Shown here one piece after another: positions 1 through 7,690 of a stretch of 64,000 bases of DNA. Position 1 is the first letter of the stretch; the number at the start of each line of letters is the position of its first letter. Position numbers and translations under genes: made by a program. Source of the stretch: Streptomyces ficellus (GTDB lineage: Bacteria > Actinomycetota > Actinomycetes > Streptomycetales > Streptomycetaceae). The notes beneath the pieces are model-generated. The model was not told where the DNA came from and searched no databases. It saw only the letters and a list, made by a program, of their open reading frames with translations. The stretch is taken from the NCBI RefSeq assembly GCF_009739905.1, contig NZ_CP034279.1, positions 6,944,001 through 7,008,000 on the forward strand, given 5' to 3'.

Positions 1-571
1 TGAACTTGCGGGAGAACGACTGGTCCTGGCTCAGGTACACGTTCTTGACATACTGCTGGGTGATGGTCGACCCGCCCTGGGTGTCCCCGTCGCCGATCGT
101 CCGCCACAGGGCGCGGGTGACACCGCTCGCGGAGACGCCGGGGTCGGAGTAGAAGTTGGCGTTCTCCGCGGCGAGCACCGCCCACCGGACGTGCTCGGGG
201 ATCTTCTCCAGGGGCATCTCCTGGCGCCTGACCCAGCCCGTGCGGGCCATCGGCGAACCGTCGGACCAGTAGTAGACGTTGTCCTGCTGGGTGGCGAAGC
301 CGTTCAGGTCGTCGGGTATCTCGGTGCGGACGTAGGCGACGGTCACGACTCCCGTGAGGGCCGCCACGGCCATCACGAACGCGGCGAGTGACTGCCGCCA
401 GGACGGGACCCACCGGCGCCAGCCGCTCCTGCCGGATCTCGGATAGTCGGGGCGGCGCAGGCCGCGGGAGGAGCCGGACCTCGTCCGCCTGCCGCGGGCC
501 CTGGCCACGGGCCCGGCCGCCGCGGCGCGCAGGGCTTCCGCGATGGTTCTGTAGTTGACGTGCTTGGTCAT
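1..571 (-). CDS. Penicillin-binding protein, N-terminal part (GT51 transglycosylase)
   Basis: N-terminal 190 residues of a class A penicillin-binding protein that polymerises and cross-links peptidoglycan; the gene runs off the window. A basic cytoplasmic tail is followed by one membrane segment at about residues 60-80, then the start of the glycosyltransferase-51 domain. The catalytic-Glu motif reads AAENANFYSDPGV (134-146, Glu136), with Asn where many homologues have Asp. The second motif GGSTITQQYVKNVYL lies at 166-180. The transpeptidase domain is not visible. The ATG at 571 is chosen because it gives the usual short basic tail; its ribosome site is weak. Family assignment is firm; the exact paralogue is unknown. 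Confidence 0.88.
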   Translation of the reverse strand, partial: MTKHVNYRTIAEALRAAAAGPVARARGRRTRSGSSRGLRRPDYPRSGRSGWRRWVPSWRQSLAAFVMAVAALTGVVTVAYVRTEIPDDLNGFATQQDNVYYWSDGSPMARTGWVRRQEMPLEKIPEHVRWAVLAAENANFYSDPGVSASGVTRALWRTIGDGDTQGGSTITQQYVKNVYLSQDQSFSRKF

Positions 572-601
572 CCCCGTCCAGCCATGACTCTTGGCCCGGC
601 C

Positions 602-621
602 CCGCGGACTGACGTCCGCGG
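602..621. promoter_or_regulatory. Perfect inverted repeat upstream of the penicillin-binding protein gene
   Basis: CCGCGGAC and GTCCGCGG flank a 4-base spacer, making an 8-bp perfect stem 31 bases before the ATG at 571. It could be a regulator site or a leader hairpin of the cell-wall gene. The rest of 572-832 shows no gene. Confidence 0.35.
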
Positions 622-832
622 CTGTCCGGCCCGGCATCCGATTACCGGCGCGATGAAGCAACACGCGAGCGCCCCCCAGGTCCTGACTGAGAGTGGCGCT
701 CGCGAGGTCACGTAAAGATAACAGGCCGGTAGGACAATCCTACGGAGACGGTCCGCCGGCGGGCGGCGGACAGACGGACAGGCAGTCGGGCGGGCGGAGG
801 GCGTCAGGGCGTGGACCGGAACGGCGATCCCT

Positions 833-2101
833 TCACGAAGCCGCCCGCCGAGTCTTCCCGGAGCCTTCCGCGGAAGCGTCCGCCGAGCCCTTCGCGTTGC
901 CGAAGGCCAGCCCCGAGCCGGTCAGGCCGACGCGGATGCCCGCCCCGTCCACGGTCACGTCCCGCAGCCGCAGGTCCCCGGCCGACCTGGGCAGCTCGAA
1001 GGAGAGCGAGAAGCGGTCGGCCAGCTGCGGCGGGCGCAGCTTGAGCAGCGCGCCGACCAGCGCGGGATCGATCCCCGCCTTCTCCAGCAGCCACGGGTGG
1101 TCGATCACCAGGTCGACCAGGTTCACCTTCGCCAGCCGCTGGAGGAACACCGGCGAACCGGTCAGCCGGCTCAGCTCCTTCTCGCCGCGCAGCGCACGGT
1201 CGATCTCGGACCGGGGCAGCCCCAGGCGCTCGGCGATGGCCGGCACGCCGAGCAGCGCCTTGAGGTCGGCCGCCTCGCGACTGATGCGCCGCGCGGCCTC
1301 CGGGTGCAGGCGCAGGCCCGACCGCGCGGGATCGTCGCCCGGCCGGTAGGTGAAGAGGCCGGGAACGTCCAGGCTCATGTTCTCGACGGTCGTCGACACC
1401 GCCCGGTCACCGTCCCGCCGGACGTGCGCCTCGGCGCGCACGCTCACCTCCCGGCCGGCCACCGGCAGGCTCCCGAGGATGCGGATGCCGTCGCCGCCCG
1501 CGCTGCTGAACCGGACGTGGGACGCGCCCAGTTCACGGTTCAGGTCGTCGAAGGAGAGCAGCACGTCGCCGTTCATCCGGTCGACGACGGCTCCCTCGAC
1601 GGAGGAGGGCAGGTCGCCGACGATGCGTATGTCGTCGGCCGTCGCGTGCACCTCGGCCAGGGACACCTTGTCCGCGGCGACGTCGGGCACGGTCACGTCC
1701 ACCGAACGGATCCGCTTGTCCAGCACCTGGGTGAGGAAGGGGAACCCGGCGATGTCGACCTGGGGCCTGGCGGCGAGGTGCAGGGACTGCTGGATCTTGT
1801 CCTCCGCCTTCTCCTCGGCGTACGCCACGGCCAGCCGGTCACCGGTGACCAGGAGGACGGCACCGACGACGGCGGTGACACCGAGCTTGAACACCACCGA
1901 GACGGCCGCGAAGCGGCTCCTGCCGCGGTGGTTGGGCGGCGACCACTCCTCCTCGTCGTCGTCCGAACGGATGCCGAGGCCCTTCGAGCCCCGCCGCGCG
2001 GAAGCCGCCGGCTGGGTGAAGTCGGGCTCGGGGTCGGCGAGTTCGGCCAACTCCTCGTACGGATTATGGGGATGCGACGCTATGCGTGTGGGGGGGCGCA
2101 T
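833..2101 (-). CDS. LmeA-type DUF2993 phospholipid-binding membrane protein
   Basis: 422-residue protein of the DUF2993/LmeA family, whose mycobacterial member binds phospholipid in the periplasm and supports lipomannan maturation. Here an acidic cytoplasmic tail (1-60) precedes one membrane segment (about 64-85). The DUF2993 domain then begins with AEEKAEDKIQ and continues through the typical DIAGFPFLTQVL and DVTVPDVAAD strands. The tail after residue 400 is Ser/Ala-rich. The ATG at 2101 is preferred over a TTG one codon earlier. It lies next to a divergent-spaced cell-wall synthesis gene, which fits an envelope role. Ligand and pathway in this organism are inferred. Confidence 0.8.
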   Translation of the reverse strand: MRPPTRIASHPHNPYEELAELADPEPDFTQPAASARRGSKGLGIRSDDDEEEWSPPNHRGRSRFAAVSVVFKLGVTAVVGAVLLVTGDRLAVAYAEEKAEDKIQQSLHLAARPQVDIAGFPFLTQVLDKRIRSVDVTVPDVAADKVSLAEVHATADDIRIVGDLPSSVEGAVVDRMNGDVLLSFDDLNRELGASHVRFSSAGGDGIRILGSLPVAGREVSVRAEAHVRRDGDRAVSTTVENMSLDVPGLFTYRPGDDPARSGLRLHPEAARRISREAADLKALLGVPAIAERLGLPRSEIDRALRGEKELSRLTGSPVFLQRLAKVNLVDLVIDHPWLLEKAGIDPALVGALLKLRPPQLADRFSLSFELPRSAGDLRLRDVTVDGAGIRVGLTGSGLAFGNAKGSADASAEGSGKTRRAAS

Positions 2102-2215
2102 CAACTCATCCCATCACGGCCCCCACCGGTCCACGCAAGTCCGCCGGGCCGCGTGCGACGAGACATACGACACGTCACGGGCGCGTTCAACCGGCGGGGA
2201 CACTTTTCCTCGCCG

Positions 2216-3202
2216 TCAGCCCAGCGCGTCCAGCAACTCCCGCTCACGCCGGGCGCCGAGGCCGGCACGACGCTCCCGGTCCAGACCCTGCTCGCGCTCC
2301 CAGGCCAGGGTGTCGGCCAGCATCGCGGCCCGCGACCGGTGCCGGAGCCCCGCGGTGTACGCCGCCGCCCCGCTCCGCGCCGACCACCCCTCCGACCCCG
2401 GCCGCACCAGCCACATCGGCAGCGACTCGGCCCCCATGTACTCGGCCACGCCGTTCGCGAGCAGCCACGCGGAACCGGCGGCCACCACCGGACCGGTGTG
2501 CCCGCCGACGGTGCGGGACAACTCCAGCCACTGCGAGAACGCGACGGCCGGACCGACGGCGTCGTACGTCCCGGTCGTCCCCGCTTCCGCCGCGTCCAGC
2601 AACCAGGAGGCGAGGTCCCGCACGTCGACCGCCTGCGTCGGCAGGCCGGGCGTGTCGGGAACCAGCATCGGCCCGCGCGGGTCGCGTGCGGCACGGGCCA
2701 CCCAGTAGCCGGAACGCCCGCTGTGATCGCCCGGCCCACCGATGAGACCGGCGCGCGCGACCAGCAGACGGTCGCCCACCGCCCGCGCCGACGCCTCCTC
2801 ACAGGCGACCTTCGCCTCCCCGTAGAGGGCGCGGTCCACCTCGGCGCGAGCGGTGGGGGTGAGCAGGGCCGCCGACTCGTCCGCGCCCAGCACGGCGTGG
2901 GAGGCGTAGGCGCTGATCGAGGACACGTACGTCCAGTGCCCGGCCCTCCCGCCGAGCGCCCGAAGCGCCTCCCGGACGAACCCGGGCTGCCACGACACCT
3001 CGACGACCACGTCCCAGTCGCGGTCGAGCAGCGACGCGTACGCGCTGGGATCGCGCCGGTCGGCGGCCACCAGCCGCGCCCCGGCCGCCACCTCGCCGCT
3101 CTCGCCGCGCGCCAGGCACGTCACCCGGTGACCGCGCTCCACCGCCTGCCGCGACAACTCCCGCCCCAGCCACGCCGTACCGCCCAGAACCAGTGTCTCC
3201 AT
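2216..3202 (-). CDS. NAD-dependent epimerase/dehydratase-like reductase
   Basis: 328-residue extended-SDR protein. The Rossmann motif GGTAWLG is at residues 7-13, and the Tyr-x-x-x-Lys type segment appears as ALYGEAKVACEE. The substrate half carries SEGWSARSGAAAYTAGLRHR, typical of actinobacterial NAD-dependent epimerase/dehydratase proteins of about 330 residues. It is monocistronic on the minus strand, 114 bases upstream of LmeA. The substrate cannot be predicted. The ATG at 3202 starts directly before the Rossmann strand, so the start is secure. Confidence 0.8.
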   Translation of the reverse strand: METLVLGGTAWLGRELSRQAVERGHRVTCLARGESGEVAAGARLVAADRRDPSAYASLLDRDWDVVVEVSWQPGFVREALRALGGRAGHWTYVSSISAYASHAVLGADESAALLTPTARAEVDRALYGEAKVACEEASARAVGDRLLVARAGLIGGPGDHSGRSGYWVARAARDPRGPMLVPDTPGLPTQAVDVRDLASWLLDAAEAGTTGTYDAVGPAVAFSQWLELSRTVGGHTGPVVAAGSAWLLANGVAEYMGAESLPMWLVRPGSEGWSARSGAAAYTAGLRHRSRAAMLADTLAWEREQGLDRERRAGLGARRERELLDALG

Positions 3203-3263
3203 GCGGGCACCCCATCACGCGCCCCTGGCACCCGCCCAGGACTATTCGCCGACAGCAGACCAC

Positions 3264-3335
3264 CGCGTCACGCCGCAGGCCTCCGCCTCACGCCGCAGAC
3301 CTCCGCGTCACGCCGCAGGCCTCCGCCTCACGCCG
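3264..3335. repeat. 20-bp tandem repeat, about 3.6 copies
   Basis: Alternating units CGCGTCACGCCGCAGGCCTC and CGCCTCACGCCGCAGACCTC lie between two minus-strand genes. The last copy covers the stop codon of the GNAT gene at 3328. The unit length is not a multiple of three. Confidence 0.85.
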
Positions 3336-3810
3336 CCCCCGAGCCGGGCAACGCGGCGACCACCTCGTCATCCTCGCGTTCCCCCGTCAACTCGAAGCCG
3401 AGCCGCTCGTACAGCCGCGCGGCGGCCGTGTTGTCCGGGTGGTACGACAGGCATATCCGCCGGCAGTCGGGGCGGTCCTCCAGCAGCCGGACCAGCGCCC
3501 GGACCGCCGGACCGCCCACGCCCCGGCCCTGCTCGGCCGCGTCGACGACCATGCCGCCGATCCAGTACGCGTCGCCCTCGTCGTCGTACGCCCACATGAT
3601 GTGGCCGACCACCCGGTCGTCCGCCGTGATGCCCAGCGACGTCCACACCCCACCGCGCATCGAGAGCAGCAGATACCGGGCGGCGAGCGCGGCGACGAAG
3701 CCGCGCTGGTCGTCACGAGGGGCCACGTCCGCCACGGCCCGCCAGTTGTCGTCGTCCACCGGTACGAGGCGGATGGCGCGCCCGCTCCGGTCATAGGTCT
3801 GCTCGTTCAC
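3328..3810 (-). CDS. GNAT family N-acetyltransferase
   Basis: 160-residue acetyltransferase if started at the GTG at 3810, which I prefer. It gives a normal GNAT length and avoids translating an upstream hexanucleotide repeat as an Ala-Thr run. The acetyl-CoA loop reads EQGRGVGGPA (Q/R-x-x-G-x-G/A type) and is followed by a helix. The C-terminal motif NTAAARLYERLGFE is typical of the superfamily. It likely transfers an acetyl group to a small amine; the acceptor is unknown. It is divergent from the SDR gene at 4033. Confidence 0.8.
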   Translation of the reverse strand: MNEQTYDRSGRAIRLVPVDDDNWRAVADVAPRDDQRGFVAALAARYLLLSMRGGVWTSLGITADDRVVGHIMWAYDDEGDAYWIGGMVVDAAEQGRGVGGPAVRALVRLLEDRPDCRRICLSYHPDNTAAARLYERLGFELTGEREDDEVVAALPGSGAA

Positions 3811-3911
3811 CGGGACACCTTCGCCGACCGCACCCGGTCGGCGCAATGGGATTCGCCGGCACCCGGCGACACGGGCGAGGTCCGCCGGCGCACCCGCTGT
3901 CCATGATCGGC

Positions 3912-3951
<40 letters not shown>

Positions 3952-4032
3952 GTTTGGCGTGCCTGGTGGTGCTGACACCAGGCTCGTCACGCTCTCCCCG
4001 TACCACCGGCCCCCCGGCCAGGATGATCCACA

Positions 4033-4862
4033 TGAGCCGACGCACCATTCTGATCACCGGCGCGAGCCAGGGCCTGGGCCGTGGCATCGCCTTCGAACTC
4101 GCCGAGCGGGGCCACACCGTCCTGCTGCACGGCCGCGACCGCACCCGTATCGAGGCGGTGACCGCCGAGGTGAGGGACACCGTCGCCGACGCCTCCGTAC
4201 GCACCTACCTCGCCGACCTGGCCGACCTCGACCAGGTGCACGACATGGCCGCCCGGATCCGCGCCGCCGAGCCCCGCCTCGACGCACTCGTCAACAACGC
4301 CGTCGCGGGCGGTGGCGCGGAGCCCCTCCGCCGGGAGCTCAGCCGGCAGGGACACGAACTGCGGTTCGCCGTCAACCACCTCGCCCCGTACGCCCTCACC
4401 CGCGACCTGCTGCCCCTGCTCACCGCCTCCGCGCCCGCCCGCGTCGTCAACGTCGCCTCGATAGGGCAGGAAGCCGTCGACTTCGACAACGTGATGCTGG
4501 AGCGGGACTACGAGGGCCTGCGCGCCTACTGCCGCAGCAAGCTCGCGATGATCACGGCGACGTTCGAGCTGGCCGCCGAGCTGGAAGGGACCGGCGTCAC
4601 GGTCAACACCCTGCACCCGGCGCACCTGATGGACACCGCGGGAGTGCGGGACTACGGCCTGACACCGGTCACCGGCGTCGAGGAGGGCGTACGCCCCACC
4701 GTGCGGCTGGTTCTGGACCCGGACCTCGCGGGCACCACCGGGCGCTACTTCGACCAGTTCACCGACGCGCGCGCCCACGAGCAGGCGTACGACCCCGAGG
4801 CCCGCACACGTCTGATGGAGCTGACACACCGTCTCCTGGGCCTGCGCCCGCCACGTGGGTAA
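4033..4862 (+). CDS. Short-chain dehydrogenase/reductase
   Basis: 276-residue classical-type SDR. The cofactor motif TGASQGLG lies near the N terminus. The structural motif LVNNAVAG stands for the usual NNAG, and the catalytic Tyr-Lys pair is in AYCRSKLA. It probably oxidises or reduces a carbonyl or alcohol with NAD(P)H. The ATG at 4033 has AGGA eight bases upstream; an in-frame ATG at 4024 lacks spacing for a ribosome site. The C terminus resembles retinol-dehydrogenase-like SDRs, with a long tail after residue 200. The substrate is unknown. Confidence 0.85.
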
Positions 4863-4905
4863 CAACAGTGACCGACCCGGCAGGGGTCCGGCGGCACGGC
4901 GGCAA

Positions 4906-5805
4906 TCAGCGGCTCGCGCGGTCCAGGGCGGCGGCGCGGAGGGACAGCAATGTGGCGGTGGCCTGCCGGGCCGAGTCCGGGAGCGCGGCCTCGACGCGCT
5001 CCTGGGCCGTGCGGGTGGCGCCCGCGAGGCCGCTCTCGCTCTGGCACCTGGCATCCCGGCGGGCGATCTCCACCTCACGACGGCCGACCGCCCGCAGCGG
5101 GGCGCGGGGCGCGGCACGCTCCACGGCGTCCTGGATCACACCTCGCGCCTGCTGGAGCGTGGAGACCCGCTCGCCCGCGTCGCGCATGCAGGCCGCCCAG
5201 TCCTGCTGCGCGGCGAGGAACGCACGGTCGGCGGTGACCCGGGCGACCACCTGGGCGGCGAGCCCCGCGACGGTGAGTTCGGCCTGCTCCCACGCGCTCC
5301 CGTAGAGCGCTGTGCGCGCGGCGTACACACAGCCGTCGGTGTTGATGCGCAGCGAAGCGGCTCCCGGCGCGGTGAGCGTCCTGTGGTGCCGGCCGCTGCC
5401 GGTGAGCGCACGGTGCCAGGCGGCGCGGCGCTCCGCGTCCCACGTGGCGGGCAGCGGCTCGTTGGGGTCCTCGGCGGCGCCCGCCAGGGCGGTGGCGGAG
5501 ATGCCGTAGCCGTGCGCGGCGGCGTCTCGCCCGGTCAGCAGCCCGTACGGGTTGTCCGTGCCCCCGGTGGGCCGGCGGGCGGGAACGGGCCGGTAGGGGA
5601 GGCCGCGCCGCAGCATGCACGACGTCACGGCCCGCTCCTCCGCCTCGTGGAGCGCCCGGGTTTGCTCCGGGGAGACGGTGCCGGCACCCCGCAACGGCAC
5701 GGGCAACGGACCGCCGTCGCCACCGCCGCGGGCAGGTGCGTCGGCGCACCCGCCCAGGGCCAGCAGGATCAGGGCGATCACCACCGCCGGTCGTCGTCGC
5801 CGCAA
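4906..5805 (-). CDS. Putative secreted lipoprotein
   Basis: 299-residue protein with an Arg-rich start, a hydrophobic stretch and a lipobox ending LALGGC, so it is predicted to be lipid-anchored outside the membrane. The body is rich in Ala, Arg and Glu and has conserved-looking Cys residues in VTSCMLRRGLPY, GCVYAARTAL and DWAACMRDAG. It resembles helical secreted hypothetical proteins of Streptomyces; no enzymatic motif is visible. The TTG start at 5805 lacks a clear ribosome site, but it preserves the basic signal-peptide n-region. GTG codons seven or eight residues in are alternatives. It follows the I36 inhibitor gene by four bases and may be co-transcribed with it. Confidence 0.65.
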   Translation of the reverse strand: MRRRRPAVVIALILLALGGCADAPARGGGDGGPLPVPLRGAGTVSPEQTRALHEAEERAVTSCMLRRGLPYRPVPARRPTGGTDNPYGLLTGRDAAAHGYGISATALAGAAEDPNEPLPATWDAERRAAWHRALTGSGRHHRTLTAPGAASLRINTDGCVYAARTALYGSAWEQAELTVAGLAAQVVARVTADRAFLAAQQDWAACMRDAGERVSTLQQARGVIQDAVERAAPRAPLRAVGRREVEIARRDARCQSESGLAGATRTAQERVEAALPDSARQATATLLSLRAAALDRASR

Positions 5806-5809
5806 CGGA

Positions 5810-6169
5810 TCAGCACCAGCGGTTCGACGCGATGTTCTTGTAGAACGCGGAGCCGGCCAGGTTGCCCACGCCGTAGCCGCGCGGAATGTTCATGGAGCTG
5901 CCGGTGGCGCCCCTGCCGCTGTAGATGCGGACGCTGCACTGCGTGCCGGAGTTGGACACCGACACGGCGTTGTTGAACTTGTTGTACTGGAGCAGGTTGT
6001 CGTTGTTGCCGTACACCGTCCCCGGGTCGCCCGAGTAGTTGGTGCTCAGGTAGGCGCACAGGGCCCCCGACGGGCAGGGCGCCGCACTCGCCGTCGTGGC
6101 CGAGGCCATGGTCAGGCCCAGACCGACCGCGGTGAGAGCGGCACCGCTCACTAACAGCCTTCGCAGCAT
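5810..6169 (-). CDS. Secreted peptidase inhibitor, I36 family (beta/gamma-crystallin-like)
   Basis: 119-residue secreted protein. The signal peptide (about 1-30) ends near TASAA. The mature domain has four Cys and the pattern CAYLSTNYSGDPGTVYG, then VSVSNSGTQCSVRIY, which matches the I36 (SMPI-like) proteinase-inhibitor and crystallin fold. It is likely released outside the cell to inhibit metallo- or serine proteases. The ATG at 6169 follows a strong GGGAGGGG ribosome site, so the longer upstream reading is rejected. The lipoprotein gene follows four bases downstream. Confidence 0.8.
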   Translation of the reverse strand: MLRRLLVSGAALTAVGLGLTMASATTASAAPCPSGALCAYLSTNYSGDPGTVYGNNDNLLQYNKFNNAVSVSNSGTQCSVRIYSGRGATGSSMNIPRGYGVGNLAGSAFYKNIASNRWC

Positions 6170-6338
6170 TGTCGTTCCCCTCCCATTTCCTCCCGTGCCG
6201 GGCGGCACGGGCCGGGACTCAGCCTGCTCCTCCAGCCGCCCGGCCGCAGGCGTTTCGGTGCCCTCTGCCCGGTTTCGCACCCACGGCCGACCGGAACGGG
6301 CCCCTTGACGCAGCCCGGTTCACGCCCGGGCCGCCGCG

Positions 6339-6860
6339 TCAGCCGTACGCACGGTGGCAGAGGCTGACGATGGCGGGGTCGGCCACGCCGTGGGAAGCGC
6401 GGCACAGGTCCCGCATGCTGACGGACTGGCGGGGCAGGGGCCTGGTGACCGCCGGCCCGGTCCGCTTCTTCCGCGGTGTCCCGGCGGGCCGCCGGTCCCG
6501 CTCGGACGTGTGTTCCCTGGCGGTGTCCCGTACCCGGCCCGCCGTGCGTTCACGGGCCGGCGACCGGCGGTACGGCGCCCCTGCCGCCGCCCGGCCCGCC
6601 GGCTTCTTCGCGGCCGGCGGGGGAGCGGTGCCGAGACCGGTTCCGGTTTCGGTCCCGGGTCCGGTTTCGGCGAGCTCCTCGCGGGCGGGCGCCGGGCTCG
6701 GGACGCGAGCCGGCGGTACGGGGGATACGGGGGAGGACAGTTCGCCCGCCGGCGCGAGACCGGGACGCGGCGGGGCGGGCGGCCCGCCCCTCACGGTGGT
6801 GCACGCGGAGAGGGCCAGGAGGGCGGCGAGGACGGGCGGGGCGATCCGGCGAAGGCGCAT
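6339..6860 (-). CDS. Putative lipoprotein, Pro/Ala-rich with conserved Cys-containing C terminus
   Basis: 173-residue protein with signal MRLRRIAPPVLAALL ending in lipobox LSAC. A long disordered Pro/Gly/Thr stretch and an Arg-rich region follow. The short tail RDLCRASHGVADP and IVSLCHRAYG holds two Cys that could form a disulfide. A GTG at 6884 would add eight residues; the ATG at 6860 gives a standard signal peptide. No function is recognised. The composition suggests a surface-tethered tail domain on a flexible linker. Confidence 0.6.
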   Translation of the reverse strand: MRLRRIAPPVLAALLALSACTTVRGGPPAPPRPGLAPAGELSSPVSPVPPARVPSPAPAREELAETGPGTETGTGLGTAPPPAAKKPAGRAAAGAPYRRSPARERTAGRVRDTAREHTSERDRRPAGTPRKKRTGPAVTRPLPRQSVSMRDLCRASHGVADPAIVSLCHRAYG

Positions 6861-7046
6861 CCCCCCACGGTGCCTCGTGCGCACGGCTCCGCACCGGTAC
6901 GCGCGCGCCGACCACCGTCACGAGTGACGTCCGACCCCGACGTCCGACCCCACGACCTGCCGGGCCGCACGGGCCGCGCACCGGCGAGCGGCCCTTATGC
7001 TGCTGGTCCGGGTCACCACCGAGAACGACGGGGAGCGGAAAGCGCG

Positions 7047-7601
7047 ATGGGCAAGCTCGGGGAGAGCCTCGACAAGGCGGTGGAAGGCGTGTTCACCCGC
7101 CCCGTCCCGAAGTCGGCCCCGGCGCGGATGCGCTACCTGGTCAAGCAGCTCAAGGGCACCAGGCCGGTCGCCGACCTCCTGGGGATCTCCCAGCGCACCG
7201 TGGAGCGGTACGTCAGGAACCAGATCAAGCACCCGCGCAAGGACCTCGCCGACCGCCTGGAGCGCGAGGTGAGGCGGCGCTGGCAGCCCCAGATCCGGGC
7301 GAAGGCGAAGAAGCAGGCCGCCACCACCGACGGCATCGTCATCGACACCAGGGCCCGTTTCGGTTTCACCGCCGCCCCGGGCTCCACGGACGACGCCCGG
7401 CTCCGCCACCTCACGCAGGCCCTTCCGCCGCAGTACGCCGCCCGGCTCTTCGAGGCCAGGGACCGGGGCGCCTCCGAGCGGCAGCTGCGTGACATCGCGG
7501 CGGAGGGCCTCCAGGAGATGTACTTCAGGGACCGTGGCCGCCGCGCGTCCGGCCTGCTGGTGGAGTTCACCGACATCGACTACGTCGACTTCGAGCTCTG
7601 A
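7047..7601 (+). CDS. tpg: Telomere terminal protein Tpg homologue
   Basis: 184-residue homologue of Tpg, the protein covalently attached to the 5-prime ends of Streptomyces linear replicons, which primes end patching. Visible features are a basic N-terminal region, a helix-turn-helix VADLLGISQRTVERYVRN (41-58), a basic helix (70-92), and the signature FGFTAAPGSTDDARLRHL (105-122). That signature contains Thr114, which by recollection is the reported deoxynucleotidylation site of S. coelicolor Tpg. The acidic C terminus EFTDIDYVDFEL is also typical. Length equals the family norm. The usual upstream tap gene is absent: the upstream gene is a divergent lipoprotein. A GGGAG site precedes the ATG. 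Confidence 0.9.
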   Translation: MGKLGESLDKAVEGVFTRPVPKSAPARMRYLVKQLKGTRPVADLLGISQRTVERYVRNQIKHPRKDLADRLEREVRRRWQPQIRAKAKKQAATTDGIVIDTRARFGFTAAPGSTDDARLRHLTQALPPQYAARLFEARDRGASERQLRDIAAEGLQEMYFRDRGRRASGLLVEFTDIDYVDFEL

Positions 7602-7690
7602 CGCCCTGCCCCTACGAACTGCCCTTACGAAAATCCCGTCCAGCGGCAATCGGGTTGAACTCCGGTCGGGTGGACGGGCAGGCTTGCGCG

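Noticed and set aside
3264..3335. CRISPR-like array
   Set aside because: The 20-bp units are contiguous without spacers, so this is a plain tandem repeat.
1097..3796. Very long plus-strand open frame (899 codons) across three genes
   Set aside because: It is antisense to the LmeA, epimerase and GNAT genes, which have clear protein families; the translation is Arg/Pro/Gly-rich and lacks any domain, as expected from high-GC shadow frames.
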